Source: a virus
DNA length: 64,000 nucleotides
Virus record (IMG/VR): IMGVR_UViG_3300033148_002257
Span: 1-64,000 of that record
Reading direction: 5' to 3' (one strand)
The notes under the pieces: generated by a model
Database searches by the model: none
Told to the model about the DNA's origin: nothing
Seen by the model: the letters and a program-made list of their open reading frames with translations, nothing else
Program-made: the position numbers and the translations under genes
Shown here: positions 22,764 to 30,189 of the stretch, piece after piece
How the letters are laid out: every line of letters begins with the position of its first letter
How positions within the stretch are numbered: the stretch's first letter is position 1

Positions 22764-23106
22764 TCCCCAAACCTCTAACCCTATTAGCATCACACATTAC
22801 ACAATCTTCACCTACACGAGACATTAAAACGCCATCTTTAATTACATTTCTACATACAACACCCGTATCTTTACAATAAACGCACGTATGCCCTTCTCTA
22901 TAACTACGTTCTTTTAACTCGTCATAATGTTCATAAACAGTTACAGGATTATTTTCATCGTCATACTCATAAAACTCTAACCGCCAATACGTCTGACATT
23001 CCATACAGAATAAACTGGGATTATGCGGTAAAGCAGACAAAACGTCGCCAATAACAGTCATATAATTTACTTCACCACATTTAGGACAATAAACCTTAAT
23101 AGCCAT
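22747..23106 (-). CDS. Multi-zinc-ribbon protein, 119 aa
   Basis: Pairs C-P-K-C near 6, C-M-E-C near 35, C-V-Y-C near 77 and C-V-M-C near 102 suggest two four-Cys zinc sites. The end overlaps the methyltransferase start. An ATG six bases earlier (23112) is also possible. Role unknown; perhaps an adaptor for the neighbouring DNA enzymes. Confidence 0.7.
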   Translation of the reverse strand: MAIKVYCPKCGEVNYMTVIGDVLSALPHNPSLFCMECQTYWRLEFYEYDDENNPVTVYEHYDELKERSYREGHTCVYCKDTGVVCRNVIKDGVLMSRVGEDCVMCDANRVRGLGNGKEC

Positions 23107-23569
23107 ACTCATTGTTAATACCTTTTATATTCTTAAATATATAGGCCATATCCTGTACTATACTTTCAACCCGTTCTTGAAACTCGTTTTCCAAAATATC
23201 GTTCATCTGTTTGTTGTTTTTGACATTTTCATCTATTACAAGCCATAACCGTCTTTTTACCCATTCAGTAAGTCCAGCAACAAAAGTATGACACAATTCA
23301 TGATACATATCTAATTGTTGATCTTTTATAGTAGTATCGAAAAACTTAGTATACAATACAATTTGTACCTGTCGATATTCAGGACGAAAAGTAATAGACG
23401 CGCAACTAGAAGGGTCTTCTTTAGATGGACCACCAGCACAATCTACAATAACTGAATAGACCCAAAATGGCAAATAATCTAATATAGGTTCTATAGCATC
23501 TTTTGCCATAGATTTCAGTTTTGTATTTTCAAAGAACCGATATTCAACGTCTGGCCTATTTTTTAACAT
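23096..23569 (-). CDS. HExxH putative metallopeptidase, 157 aa
   Basis: The start is ATG 23569 after AAAAGGAAAC; the longer frame upstream runs through tandem repeats. H-E-L-C-H near residue 90 in the helix M-Y-H-E-L-C-H-T-F-V is the zinc-binding HExxH motif of gluzincin/ImmA-like metallopeptidases; a later E-N-E-F-Q-E-R-V-E region could supply the third ligand. ImmA-type phage proteases cleave repressors, but no repressor is seen here and the family assignment is tentative. Confidence 0.6.
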   Translation of the reverse strand: MLKNRPDVEYRFFENTKLKSMAKDAIEPILDYLPFWVYSVIVDCAGGPSKEDPSSCASITFRPEYRQVQIVLYTKFFDTTIKDQQLDMYHELCHTFVAGLTEWVKRRLWLVIDENVKNNKQMNDILENEFQERVESIVQDMAYIFKNIKGINNEYGY

Positions 23570-23610
23570 AATTCCGTTTCCTTTTATACCACTACTACAC
23601 ACACCGCACA

Positions 23611-23766
23611 GGTACACGCAACCACGCACTCCACGCAACCACGCATACACGACATCACGCAAATCTCCCTATATATATAAGATCAATACCTGCGTGTTGG
23701 TCGAAAAAAGTGCACGCAGTAATTATACACGCTTGCACGCAATCACGCAACCACGCATACACGCAA
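23611..23766 (-). repeat. TGCGTGNN octamer arrays
   Basis: On the minus strand two arrays (plus coordinates 23711-23766 and 23611-23661) are built of eight-base units in which TGCGTG is constant and two bases vary: TA, GT, AT, CA, then AT, TA, GT, GA, GT, TA. Between them CTGCGTG (23690) can pair with CACGCAG (23713). They fill the gap between 23569 and 23845. A 65-codon frame across them is not convincing as a gene. Confidence 0.75.
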
Positions 23767-23844
23767 AAGGTATAAGATAAAGCTGTAAGGCTGTGTAACG
23801 CGCTGTGACGCTTGAACTTATAACATGTCAGCCTCTTAACACCT

Positions 23845-24321
23845 TTAACCATTACTTAATATACGTCCTATTTCTGCTTTATTTTCCCATATCGCAGCTA
23901 TAGCTTCTTCTTTGTTAGTTATGTTAGAATCATTGATATTCGATTCTAATTTAGCCAAATCTTTGTATAACTGCGCAACACGTTCTTTTTTTGCTAACTT
24001 GTTCATAATCTCTAAACGTTTCTTTAATTCCCCTATGTTTAATTCTGTATTATAATCTTCGTCTAATAAATGTAATATAACCCATGTACCTATACATAAT
24101 ATAGACCTGTGTAAACTAGCTTTTGTTTTAAACCAGCCTTTAGGCGCTTTCTCTCTTACCTCTTCTAATATATCTATATGCGCCTGTCGTACTCTATAAT
24201 TAACGTTTACACTATGTCCTTTATCGTCCTGCGCTGGTACGCCAAACAACGCAAACTGTTCTAAATCCTGTTTTAAATGGTCCCAACTAATAGTCGCGTT
24301 TCGTGTTCCTTGCGTTTTCAT
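23845..24321 (-). CDS. Hypothetical helical protein, 158 aa
   Basis: Unrecognised. Mostly helical, with a W-F-K-T-K-A-S-L-H-R-S-I-L segment and a long charged coiled-coil region at about 88-150. It overlaps the end of the previous gene by 35 bases. Confidence 0.65.
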   Translation of the reverse strand: MKTQGTRNATISWDHLKQDLEQFALFGVPAQDDKGHSVNVNYRVRQAHIDILEEVREKAPKGWFKTKASLHRSILCIGTWVILHLLDEDYNTELNIGELKKRLEIMNKLAKKERVAQLYKDLAKLESNINDSNITNKEEAIAAIWENKAEIGRILSNG

Positions 24322-24502
24322 CTCCTATTCTATCCTCCTTATCATTATAATCATCCGTTTCGTCATGCTGCTGTTCTTCATCCGCTACCAACTGCTCGTC
24401 TGTCATACCGTCCATCCGATAAGGAGTCAGTCTACCGCATCGAAGACATATCTTCTGACCTACATGCCATATCGCACCACATTTACATTCAAATTCACTC
24501 AT
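24287..24502 (-). CDS. Zinc-ribbon protein with acidic tail, 71 aa
   Basis: C-K-C at 6-8 and C-L-R-C near 19-22 give a small zinc ribbon; the C-terminal half is very acidic (D-E-Q-L...E-E-Q-Q-H-D-E-T-D-D). Overlaps both neighbours. Unknown role. Confidence 0.65.
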   Translation of the reverse strand: MSEFECKCGAIWHVGQKICLRCGRLTPYRMDGMTDEQLVADEEQQHDETDDYNDKEDRIGDENARNTKRDY

Positions 24503-24722
24503 TAACCGTCTCTTGAACTTTTTTTGATTCTTTGTGTACTGTACCGCAATTAAGACAACGGTTTACAACCAATACGCTTTTTACAAATTCCTCCTCTAAA
24601 CTATCTGCTATTTCTTTTCCATCTTTATTATGCATACGCGACTCTAAGTTGCTGCTAAACTCGTATACACTATGTCGATACGCCGCAGATACACCACAGT
24701 TCGGACAAATCCAGTCTCTCAT
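24495..24722 (-). CDS. Zinc-ribbon protein, 75 aa
   Basis: C-P-N-C-G at 5-9 and C-L-N-C-G near 59-63 form a four-Cys site split by a helical segment. Coupled to the previous gene by an ATGA overlap. Possibly nucleic-acid binding. Confidence 0.7.
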   Translation of the reverse strand: MRDWICPNCGVSAAYRHSVYEFSSNLESRMHNKDGKEIADSLEEEFVKSVLVVNRCLNCGTVHKESKKVQETVNE

Positions 24723-24835
24723 TTTCTACCTCTCCCAACCCGTTGCGTTGTTTTACATCCGCCACGACCTCGGTTTGCACGACGTCCTTTACCACTACCG
24801 TCTCGACGCGGTATACCTTTCTTTTTTGTAGCCAT
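24719..24835 (-). CDS. Very basic small protein, 38 aa
   Basis: About 15 of 38 residues are Lys or Arg (K-K-K, R-R, R-G-R-G-G), with a stop overlapping the next start (ATGA). AGGAAG lies upstream of ATG 24835. It resembles short Arg/Gly-rich nucleic-acid-binding tails. Confidence 0.55.
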   Translation of the reverse strand: MATKKKGIPRRDGSGKGRRANRGRGGCKTTQRVGRGRK

Positions 24836-24856
24836 TTCTATCACCTAAACTTCCTT

Positions 24857-25102
24857 TCATGAATATATCTTTTTTTCTACCCAGCAACGTCTAATACGCG
24901 CTTTATTCCCTTTTTTTTCTACCATTCGTTTTACTTGTCGCGCATCTTCTCTTGTCCAATACCGTTGATACTCTTCCCAACGGAAAGTTGTTGGATCTTC
25001 AGAAATATCTTTATCCTTACATTGCATATTTACATATTCTACAATCCAAGGATATTCAGGAGATTCCCAATCAATGTACGTATGTTGATTAATGTTAGCC
25101 AT
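24857..25102 (-). CDS. Hypothetical protein, 81 aa
   Basis: Acidic first half with several Trp and Tyr, basic C-terminal helix (R-M-V-E-K-K-G-N-K-A-R-I-R-R). Unrecognised. Its ATG overlaps the stop of the nuclease upstream. Confidence 0.6.
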   Translation of the reverse strand: MANINQHTYIDWESPEYPWIVEYVNMQCKDKDISEDPTTFRWEEYQRYWTREDARQVKRMVEKKGNKARIRRCWVEKKIYS

Positions 25103-25659
25103 TATCCCGTCTCCCGCATTACGTTATACCCTTTAACCAATCTATCCAACACCCACCGTTCACATACTGTCCTGTCTCTGTTCATATACACATGTACCCC
25201 GTACCGTACACTACAACTTACTAAAAATCCACGTACCTGTTCCGGCGTAATAGAACCGCCATACATCTGTGGCATATACAAATCATTCTCGTCCGCTTCT
25301 ACTACCAACCCCGACCATCGTTGGTCTCGTAACCGTTCTAACTTTTCAACAGTCTTTTTACGTTCAACACCTATATACGAAAAGAAATCCGATAACTGTT
25401 TGCGTTCAACACACAACGGCATTCCCGCAACAGCATAATCGCCGTTATGTAAAGTTTCTCCTATACACAACAAACGTTCGTTACCAATATCAACTATCCG
25501 CGTTTCGCCTTTGTTTATTCTATGTCTTATAAAAAACGGTTGCTGTTCTCGTGTGTCGATTTGTAAATAAAACCCGTTTGGTATCTTTGTAGGTTTCCAA
25601 TCGACTCGTGTAGTTTTCGGTCGATTAACAGCTATTTTAGTTTTACCTTGTACTCTCAT
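25102..25659 (-). CDS. ERCC4/XPF-type nuclease, 185 aa
   Basis: An I-D-T-R-E motif, followed by G-D-Y-A-V...V-E-R-K-Q-L-S-D-F, is the ERCC4 nuclease core (GDYxVxxxxxVERKxxxD). These metal-dependent nucleases cut branched or flap DNA in repair and recombination. The start at 25659 lies just after the hairpin and T-run at 25665-25767; a GTG at 25725 would place the start inside that hairpin loop. Neither has a good ribosome binding site. It works beside a Sak4-like ATPase and another nuclease. Confidence 0.8.
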   Translation of the reverse strand: MRVQGKTKIAVNRPKTTRVDWKPTKIPNGFYLQIDTREQQPFFIRHRINKGETRIVDIGNERLLCIGETLHNGDYAVAGMPLCVERKQLSDFFSYIGVERKKTVEKLERLRDQRWSGLVVEADENDLYMPQMYGGSITPEQVRGFLVSCSVRYGVHVYMNRDRTVCERWVLDRLVKGYNVMRETG

Positions 25660-25664
25660 AACAT

Positions 25665-25767
25665 AAAAAAAGTGGTCTGTAGGGGTACATATAACAGTAT
25701 AGATGTAAACAACAGGTTCGTACACGTTATTTGCACTAAACTAAAGTTATATGTACCCCTTACCACT
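25665..25767 (-). terminator. Hairpin with T-run after the SSB-like gene
   Basis: AGTGGT/ACCACT (25671/25762) and AGGGGTACATATAAC/GTTATATGTACCCCT (25681-25695/25746-25760) form a long stem with about a 50-base loop. On the minus strand it is followed at once by T7. It sits between the stop of 25769 and the nuclease start, so it is a terminator or an attenuator for the nuclease. Confidence 0.65.
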
Positions 25768-25768
25768 G

Positions 25769-26362
25769 TTACCAGCTAGACTCGGTTTCTGTTACAGGTT
25801 CTGTTACAGGGTTCGTTGCTTTTGGTTGCGGAACAGATTTACCGTCCACCAACGAGACTTTAGCTATATCAGCAATTGTTTTGCCATTATACTCTCGGTT
25901 AGTAACAGTTGCACGTGTAACTTTTTCTGGCAACTTCATTTTGATTTGGTTTATAACCGCATCGTCAAACCAAGAGTCAGCGTTAAGATGTGCTTGGAAC
26001 TCAGCTTCTAACGTTGTACCCGGAGTTGACCCTTGTACGTTCGCAAGTATATCCGCTATCCGCTGTTCGCTAATTCGTGTTAAAGTTTCGTGTCCCGGTA
26101 AACCCAAATTGATGTTCAAGAACACTCGACCAATATCCTCGTCAATATCCTCGAACCGTTCTGTCCCGTCTGCCGCTTTTACAATTCTAGATATAGGTTT
26201 AGTTGGAATTGCAAGTACTTTAGCGACAGATTCGCTTCTACTACCGTCTGGCCTTTCTCGTGGTTCTTGAAATGTTATACCTTCAAGATACTGTAACAGA
26301 TACTCGCCAGCCGGTACCGCCGGGAACCCAAATTCCGCGTTTTGTCGTCCAGTCGTTTTCAT
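25769..26362 (-). CDS. Probable single-stranded DNA-binding protein (DUF669-like), 197 aa
   Basis: A beta-rich N-terminal domain with A-G-E-Y-L-L-Q-Y and a Thr/Pro/Glu-rich C-terminal tail ending in Trp. The tail resembles the flexible acidic tail of SSBs that binds partners, and the position next to a Sak4-like ATPase fits a phage SSB or annealing accessory. Sequence similarity by eye is weak, so the role is mainly inferred from context. Confidence 0.55.
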   Translation of the reverse strand: MKTTGRQNAEFGFPAVPAGEYLLQYLEGITFQEPRERPDGSRSESVAKVLAIPTKPISRIVKAADGTERFEDIDEDIGRVFLNINLGLPGHETLTRISEQRIADILANVQGSTPGTTLEAEFQAHLNADSWFDDAVINQIKMKLPEKVTRATVTNREYNGKTIADIAKVSLVDGKSVPQPKATNPVTEPVTETESSW

Positions 26363-26421
26363 TTTTTCGTCTCTCCTTTTCTTTTACAAACCAAACGTTA
26401 CACAACAACATCTAAACGCCA

Positions 26422-26631
26422 TTAACCACCCCCTTCGTTCTGTTCTAAATAACGTCTGCCAGTTTCGATAATCTGTCGAATTTGCCGTTTTGTAAGCGTT
26501 AAAACAGCTACGTTATCGCTATCGTCAACGCCATGAATCTGAAACCGGTTAGAAGTAATACCAGCCCAAATGTTGTTAACACTCAAATCGTCTATATCGT
26601 CAGAACCTATAATCGCAACAGATAGACTCAT
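26422..26631 (-). CDS. Hypothetical protein, 69 aa
   Basis: A beta-rich, Asp/Ile/Val-rich N-terminal half and a helical C terminus with R-Q-I-I-E-T-G-R-R-Y-L-E-Q-N. Its start overlaps the stop of the ATPase gene, so it is translationally coupled to it. Unrecognised. Confidence 0.6.
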   Translation of the reverse strand: MSLSVAIIGSDDIDDLSVNNIWAGITSNRFQIHGVDDSDNVAVLTLTKRQIRQIIETGRRYLEQNEGGG

Positions 26632-27410
26632 TTTTCTTCTCCCTGCAATTTCGCCAGTATTTTCTCTAAATCCAACGGACCTGCTATTGGCATATAACTA
26701 CCATCTTCAGTTTTTGGTCTAACTCCCGTCCATTTAGCCATAAACCCTTCACCATCAAATATCACCGTTGGCGGGAACACTATTTTACCGCTATTATCGT
26801 ATCTGGTTTCTACACGACCTATAAAATCCAAGTATCCTGGCATTTCGTTTGGAAACTTACGGCCTGACAACAGCGGCGCAGCAGCTAACGTTCGATCCCA
26901 TTTAGCACGTTGATCTTCTCGTGCCGTCATAACTACACAAATACCAGTTTTTGATAGTCTACCTAACGGGTCAACTATTCGTGACGTTAACGACGCTAAT
27001 ATGCCATATCCTTCTTCTGTCATTTTAGCTTGTGACATTAACATCCGTTCAACTTTACCTTTTTTAGACCGCGATTCATGCGCTTCATCTTCAATCTCAC
27101 CCATTAACCCTACACCCATAAAATGTGACAATCCGTCAAACACAATCGTTTTATATTTACTAAAATCGTTCGTCTCTAAAAACTCTTTCAACTCGTTCCA
27201 ATCCGTATAATCTACAAACTCAACATCTTTAGGACTACCAGCAGCTACCCAAAAGTCACGTGCACTTCGCGGTTCGGTATTAATATGTAGAAGCGGTTTC
27301 GGTCCGGTCTGTATCAACGATGTAGTTTTACCTACACCAGTCGGACCATAAATAACACCAAACTTGCCAAACTTAGGTAACTGTTCTGCTGTTTTAATGG
27401 ACATAGGCAT
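26628..27410 (-). CDS. RecA-like (Sak4-type) single-strand annealing ATPase
   Basis: 260 aa with Walker A G-P-T-G-V-G-K-T at 22-29 and a Walker B-like T-I-V-F-D-G-L-S-H near 86. This matches the short RecA/RadA-like ATPases (Sak4, AAA_24 type) that phages pair with an SSB for recombination. The middle (about 105-135) is charged. GGAGG lies ten bases before ATG 27410; an upstream in-frame start would overlap the previous gene more deeply. Confidence 0.8.
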   Translation of the reverse strand: MPMSIKTAEQLPKFGKFGVIYGPTGVGKTTSLIQTGPKPLLHINTEPRSARDFWVAAGSPKDVEFVDYTDWNELKEFLETNDFSKYKTIVFDGLSHFMGVGLMGEIEDEAHESRSKKGKVERMLMSQAKMTEEGYGILASLTSRIVDPLGRLSKTGICVVMTAREDQRAKWDRTLAAAPLLSGRKFPNEMPGYLDFIGRVETRYDNSGKIVFPPTVIFDGEGFMAKWTGVRPKTEDGSYMPIAGPLDLEKILAKLQGEEK

Positions 27411-27669
27411 CAGACTTTTCCTCCGCAATTTCTGTTATTTTGTCCAACGTAACAAGTATTCCATCCGTATCTAACTCAATCTGTTCCCATCTCAAAACGT
27501 CTGTATACTTAACATAAGCTATAAAAGATGCAACGAACCCCGATAAAAACTTTCGTGCATCTCTTTTAGAAAGTCCAGCTCGATGAAGAACCGCTATTCC
27601 ACTTTTAAGATACCGATAAAACAGTTCCGCCGCTACACGACAATCGTTGTCAGCCTCGCGCATAGACAT
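27394..27669 (-). CDS. Hypothetical helical protein, 91 aa
   Basis: ATG 27669 after GGAGGGATAAAG, inside the end of the nuclease gene. All-helical, with L-F-Y-R-Y-L-K-S and S-K-R-D-A-R-K-F segments. Sits between two recombination enzymes. Unrecognised. Confidence 0.6.
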   Translation of the reverse strand: MSMREADNDCRVAAELFYRYLKSGIAVLHRAGLSKRDARKFLSGFVASFIAYVKYTDVLRWEQIELDTDGILVTLDKITEIAEEKSDAYVH

Positions 27670-28672
27670 CTTTATCCCTCCGTTCAAATATCTCTTCACT
27701 TACCCCGCCAGTATCACATATAGGACGATATTCACACATGTCACCATAGCGTATACATGCATTCTCGTTCTGATAAAACGACCCACGTTCTTCACATTCT
27801 CGTATCTCTTGCGCTACAAACATATACCGATGAATTAACGCACTAAAATCAAACTCGTTACGATAAAACCTTTTACCAAACGTTTTAGCCTTTTTATCCC
27901 AACCAACAAAATAATATGACGGGCGACTGATTATATCTTGAAATATACGTTCTTCAAACCCGTCAACAGATTCAGCAACGTTACGTGATCTACCAGCTTT
28001 TAGCGGTTTCTGTCCAGGTCGTCGTACAACTTGCATAATACAGTATTGTAAAGAGGAGTCTAACATAAAATATGTACCAACCTGTGAAGTTATGTTAGGT
28101 ACAGCTAAATAGTTTTGCGGATTACCTACAAACTTGTTTTCAATAAAGAATCCTGGCCCTTTACCGTCATAAACAGCCTTTACAAACGGCATAGTATAAT
28201 TTTCAACTGGCGGCAAAAGTTCTGTGACAGCGACTTGGGGTGTGATTTTTTTTGGCAACTGAAGTTGTAAAGATTCAGTTGCGCGTATAACAGCTAGAAC
28301 TTTTGCCGCCTCATAAGGGGGAATTTCCAGTTTATCTATTATCTCCGTTAACCCGTCAAACATAAAAGTATTCTCGTTATAATAACTATCACACGCTTTA
28401 TCCCATATTTTACCTAACTTAATAGCGTTACTCGCTTTTGCGTCTTTAACCCTAATCCCCTGTATATAAGAGTAATAATACTCTCGCCGACATCTACACC
28501 AGGTTTGTACTGCGCTATGTGACAGTCGAGGAGCTAACGTTTTTATCGCTTCCGTACATAAAAACTTTGAACCTAGTTTACACAGCCCAGGTTGACCTTG
28601 CGCTGTCCGTATATAATGAATACACGGTAACTGTCCGCCAGGTACTATCTGTCGTTTTTCACATTTAGACAT
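27650..28672 (-). CDS. PD-(D/E)XK nuclease, Cas4/RecB-like, 340 aa
   Basis: L-S-H-S-A-V-Q-T-W-C near 50-59 is the typical PDDEXK_1 start, the metal site is D169...E178-N-K180, and a C-terminal C-x-x-x-x-x-C-x-x-x-x-x-C cluster (C-I-R-Y-G-D-M-C-E-Y-R-P-I-C) plus N-terminal Cys residues suggest a Cas4/AddB-type iron-sulfur cluster. Such enzymes degrade or trim DNA ends. It starts the leftward metabolism group. It may act with the Sak4-like ATPase. Confidence 0.75.
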   Translation of the reverse strand: MSKCEKRQIVPGGQLPCIHYIRTAQGQPGLCKLGSKFLCTEAIKTLAPRLSHSAVQTWCRCRREYYYSYIQGIRVKDAKASNAIKLGKIWDKACDSYYNENTFMFDGLTEIIDKLEIPPYEAAKVLAVIRATESLQLQLPKKITPQVAVTELLPPVENYTMPFVKAVYDGKGPGFFIENKFVGNPQNYLAVPNITSQVGTYFMLDSSLQYCIMQVVRRPGQKPLKAGRSRNVAESVDGFEERIFQDIISRPSYYFVGWDKKAKTFGKRFYRNEFDFSALIHRYMFVAQEIRECEERGSFYQNENACIRYGDMCEYRPICDTGGVSEEIFERRDKDVYARG

Positions 28673-28694
28673 AACCGGTTATCCAATAGAAATA

Positions 28695-28812
28695 ATAGGC
28701 AGTACAGAAACGGGCACAAAGGAGCATAAGGGGGAACAGTTACGGTTGTTACGAATAGAACAAGAGGGGTCGGTAAGATAAAGTAACAACCACAACAATC
28801 TGTACTGCCTAT
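28695..28812 (-). promoter_or_regulatory. Nested inverted-repeat leader element
   Basis: ATAGGCAGTACAGA (28695-28708) is perfectly complementary to TCTGTACTGCCTAT (28799-28812), with an inner perfect stem GGTTGTTAC/GTAACAACC (28744/28783). Read on the minus strand it precedes the nuclease gene; the arm carries CTCCTT, an anti-Shine-Dalgarno-like run. It shares architecture but not sequence with 7866-7983. Confidence 0.55.
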
Positions 28813-28838
28813 ACTTCAACATTTTCAAGCTTTTCCTA

Positions 28839-28868
28839 TTGACAAATGTTTAGCCGATATGGTATACT
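28839..28868 (+). promoter_or_regulatory. Strong plus-strand promoter for a small RNA
   Basis: TTGACA at 28839-28844, an 18-base spacer ending GATATGG, TATACT at 28863-28868. The last 13 bases (GATATGGTATACT) are identical to the promoter at 7530. No plus-strand gene follows, although every neighbour gene is on the minus strand. Confidence 0.85.
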
Positions 28869-28874
28869 GTCTAA

Positions 28875-28936
28875 CGTCCTTCCGAAAGGGAGACACCCCT
28901 TAGGCTGTCGGACTTCTGTCCTTCAGCCTTTTATTT
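28875..28936 (+). ncRNA. Small RNA with intrinsic terminator, about 62 nt
   Basis: Directly downstream of the promoter, the sequence contains CCTT-CCGA-AAGG, then GGGAGACACCCC, then a stem AGGCTG (28902-28907) to CAGCCT (28924-28929), with inner GGAC/GTCC, followed by TTTT and an AT tail. The promoter-hairpin-T-run unit fits a discrete small RNA. It is antisense to the 3' region of the transcript from 29446 on the minus strand. Confidence 0.7.
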
Positions 28937-29057
28937 TCATCTTCGACAAGGTGACTCCGTACCGTTGCCACGGGATATGAACAGGGTATGAAATGTTTAA
29001 CCGACAGATTCTAACGACGTTTCTCCGTCCAGACTGTTCGTTATCAGCTATGTTCAT
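28923..29057 (-). CDS. Possible 44-aa basic peptide
   Basis: A short open frame right after the small membrane protein gene, with a weak AAGA upstream. Its final codons overlap the terminator of the small RNA on the other strand. It is basic (R-R-N-V-V-R). It could equally be untranslated 3' sequence. Confidence 0.3.
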   Translation of the reverse strand: MNIADNEQSGRRNVVRICRLNISYPVHIPWQRYGVTLSKMKIKG

Positions 29058-29063
29058 TCTTAT

Positions 29064-29222
29064 CTATTCCCCACCGTTATCGCTATGAAACGAAGGTATA
29101 AACACCGATCTTCGTAACCGTTCGACAAGTTCATACCGTCGAACCATTTGTCTGTACGCAATCGATTGAACCAAAAATGCAAACCATCCTATAAACGCTA
29201 TAAATATCAGTATCGCTTTCAC
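29064..29222 (-). CDS. Small membrane protein, 52 aa, possible toxin or lysis factor
   Basis: GTG start at 29222 with AGGAG five bases upstream. Residues 2-22 are a transmembrane helix (K-A-I-L-I-F-I-A-F-I-G-W-F-A-F-L-V), then a basic region (R-R-Y-E...R-L-R-R-S). Size and shape match type I toxin peptides, and also small lysis accessory proteins. Preceded by a strong promoter and a leader of about 216 bases; a small RNA runs towards it from 28875. Confidence 0.6.
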   Translation of the reverse strand: MKAILIFIAFIGWFAFLVQSIAYRQMVRRYELVERLRRSVFIPSFHSDNGGE

Positions 29223-29232
29223 TATATCTCCT

Positions 29233-29440
29233 AAAAATAGACTTGGCTGGACTTAGCTTTTGGCTTACCAGCACAACTGAAAGCAGATTAGCGTATCATG
29301 CTAAATTCAGTTGACCTGCCCTGTGACCATACGGTGATCGTGCCGTACCAGCGACAGTGCGTTACCCCACCTGCTATAAGGTTTTTCCGCCACAAGCCTA
29401 CAGACTCTTGGGTTTTCCTTCTTGTTCCTTCCGACTACAG
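29233..29440 (-). promoter_or_regulatory. Structured 5' leader of the small membrane protein
   Basis: Between the promoter at 29446-29475 and the GTG start lie TACGG/CCGTA (29330/29343), a two-tier hairpin CAACTGAA-TTAGC/GCTAA-TTCAGTTG (29274-29313) and GCTGG/CCAGC (29246/29268). No gene fits this stretch on either strand. A riboswitch-like or antisense-controlled leader is plausible. Confidence 0.55.
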
Positions 29441-29445
29441 CTATT

Positions 29446-29475
29446 AGTATAACACATCCTGTACCAAAAAGTCAA
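29446..29475 (-). promoter_or_regulatory. Strong minus-strand promoter
   Basis: TTGACT, an 18-base spacer ending GATGTGT, then TATACT. It overlaps the C-terminal codons of the gene at 29472. It belongs to the same promoter class as 7530, 28839 and 32847. Confidence 0.75.
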
Positions 29476-29870
29476 GCGGAAAACCGTTGCCATACTTTCC
29501 GCCACCACGGCTGCCTGTGATTGTACGTTTCAATACGAGAAACAACCAGTCGTCGTCGCGGTTCAATATCTTCAACAGCAACATCAGACGTATCCATCTC
29601 TTTATGCAACTCTAACAACCCATAATCCTGTAACCGTTTTCGTACAAGCACATTAACTCCACGATCCATTCTACTCAACCGTCGTCTGGTAATAGATTTC
29701 GCAACCGTGTCACGTAACGATATTAACTCTATACTTTCTAACAACGCATTTAACGCTGCATCTTTTTTCTTTTCACGACGTTTAGCCAGTTGCCATAAAG
29801 TGTTGCCAAACACAGCTATTCCAGCCCAAAACCATTCTTGTTGTAATAACCATATAACTTTATTTACCAT
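29472..29870 (-). CDS. Membrane-anchored basic protein, 132 aa
   Basis: A hydrophobic segment at about 12-30 (W-A-G-I-A-V-F-G-N-T-L-W) followed by a long basic, helical soluble part. The layout is holin-like or that of a phage inner-membrane accessory protein. Start overlaps the previous gene by ten bases. Family uncertain. Confidence 0.55.
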   Translation of the reverse strand: MVNKVIWLLQQEWFWAGIAVFGNTLWQLAKRREKKKDAALNALLESIELISLRDTVAKSITRRRLSRMDRGVNVLVRKRLQDYGLLELHKEMDTSDVAVEDIEPRRRLVVSRIETYNHRQPWWRKVWQRFSA

Positions 29871-30189
29871 CTGGTATTGCCTTTATATTATAAAATACAC
29901 GTTTACCCCAAAGTTGTGCGTTTTCGTGTTCGTTAATTGAACCTTGACTGTCATGCCATCCGTTTACCATATATATAGCGTCACAAAACCGTTCGAGAAT
30001 ATCCAACCCTGCATCTAGGAACACCGTATCGTCAACTATACCACCCATACCTTCCCATAACAAATGTGGCGAAACAGGAATATGACCTCGTTTTAATATT
30101 TCAACCGCTGCTTCTCTCGCTTTAATAATATTTTCACGTACTTCATTTTCCGTTTCAGCACGATACGGTCCTGCAACATAAATAATCAT
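29860..30189 (-). CDS. DUF4406/nucleoside 2-deoxyribosyltransferase-like protein, 109 aa
   Basis: Begins I-Y-V-A-G-P-Y-R, the hallmark of phage DUF4406/DUF1937-type proteins related to nucleoside deoxyribosyltransferases, followed by N-I-I-K-A-R-E-A-A and G-H-I-P-V-S-P-H-L. These are thought to process deoxynucleosides or nucleotides, though the phage members are mostly uncharacterised. Overlaps both neighbours. Confidence 0.7.
   Translation of the reverse strand: MIIYVAGPYRAETENEVRENIIKAREAAVEILKRGHIPVSPHLLWEGMGGIVDDTVFLDAGLDILERFCDAIYMVNGWHDSQGSINEHENAQLWGKRVFYNIKAIPDGK

Noticed and set aside
23655-23852. 65-codon minus-strand frame over the octamer arrays
   Set aside because: It is mostly translated repeat; its start overlaps the end of the previous gene by chance and no ribosome site fits.
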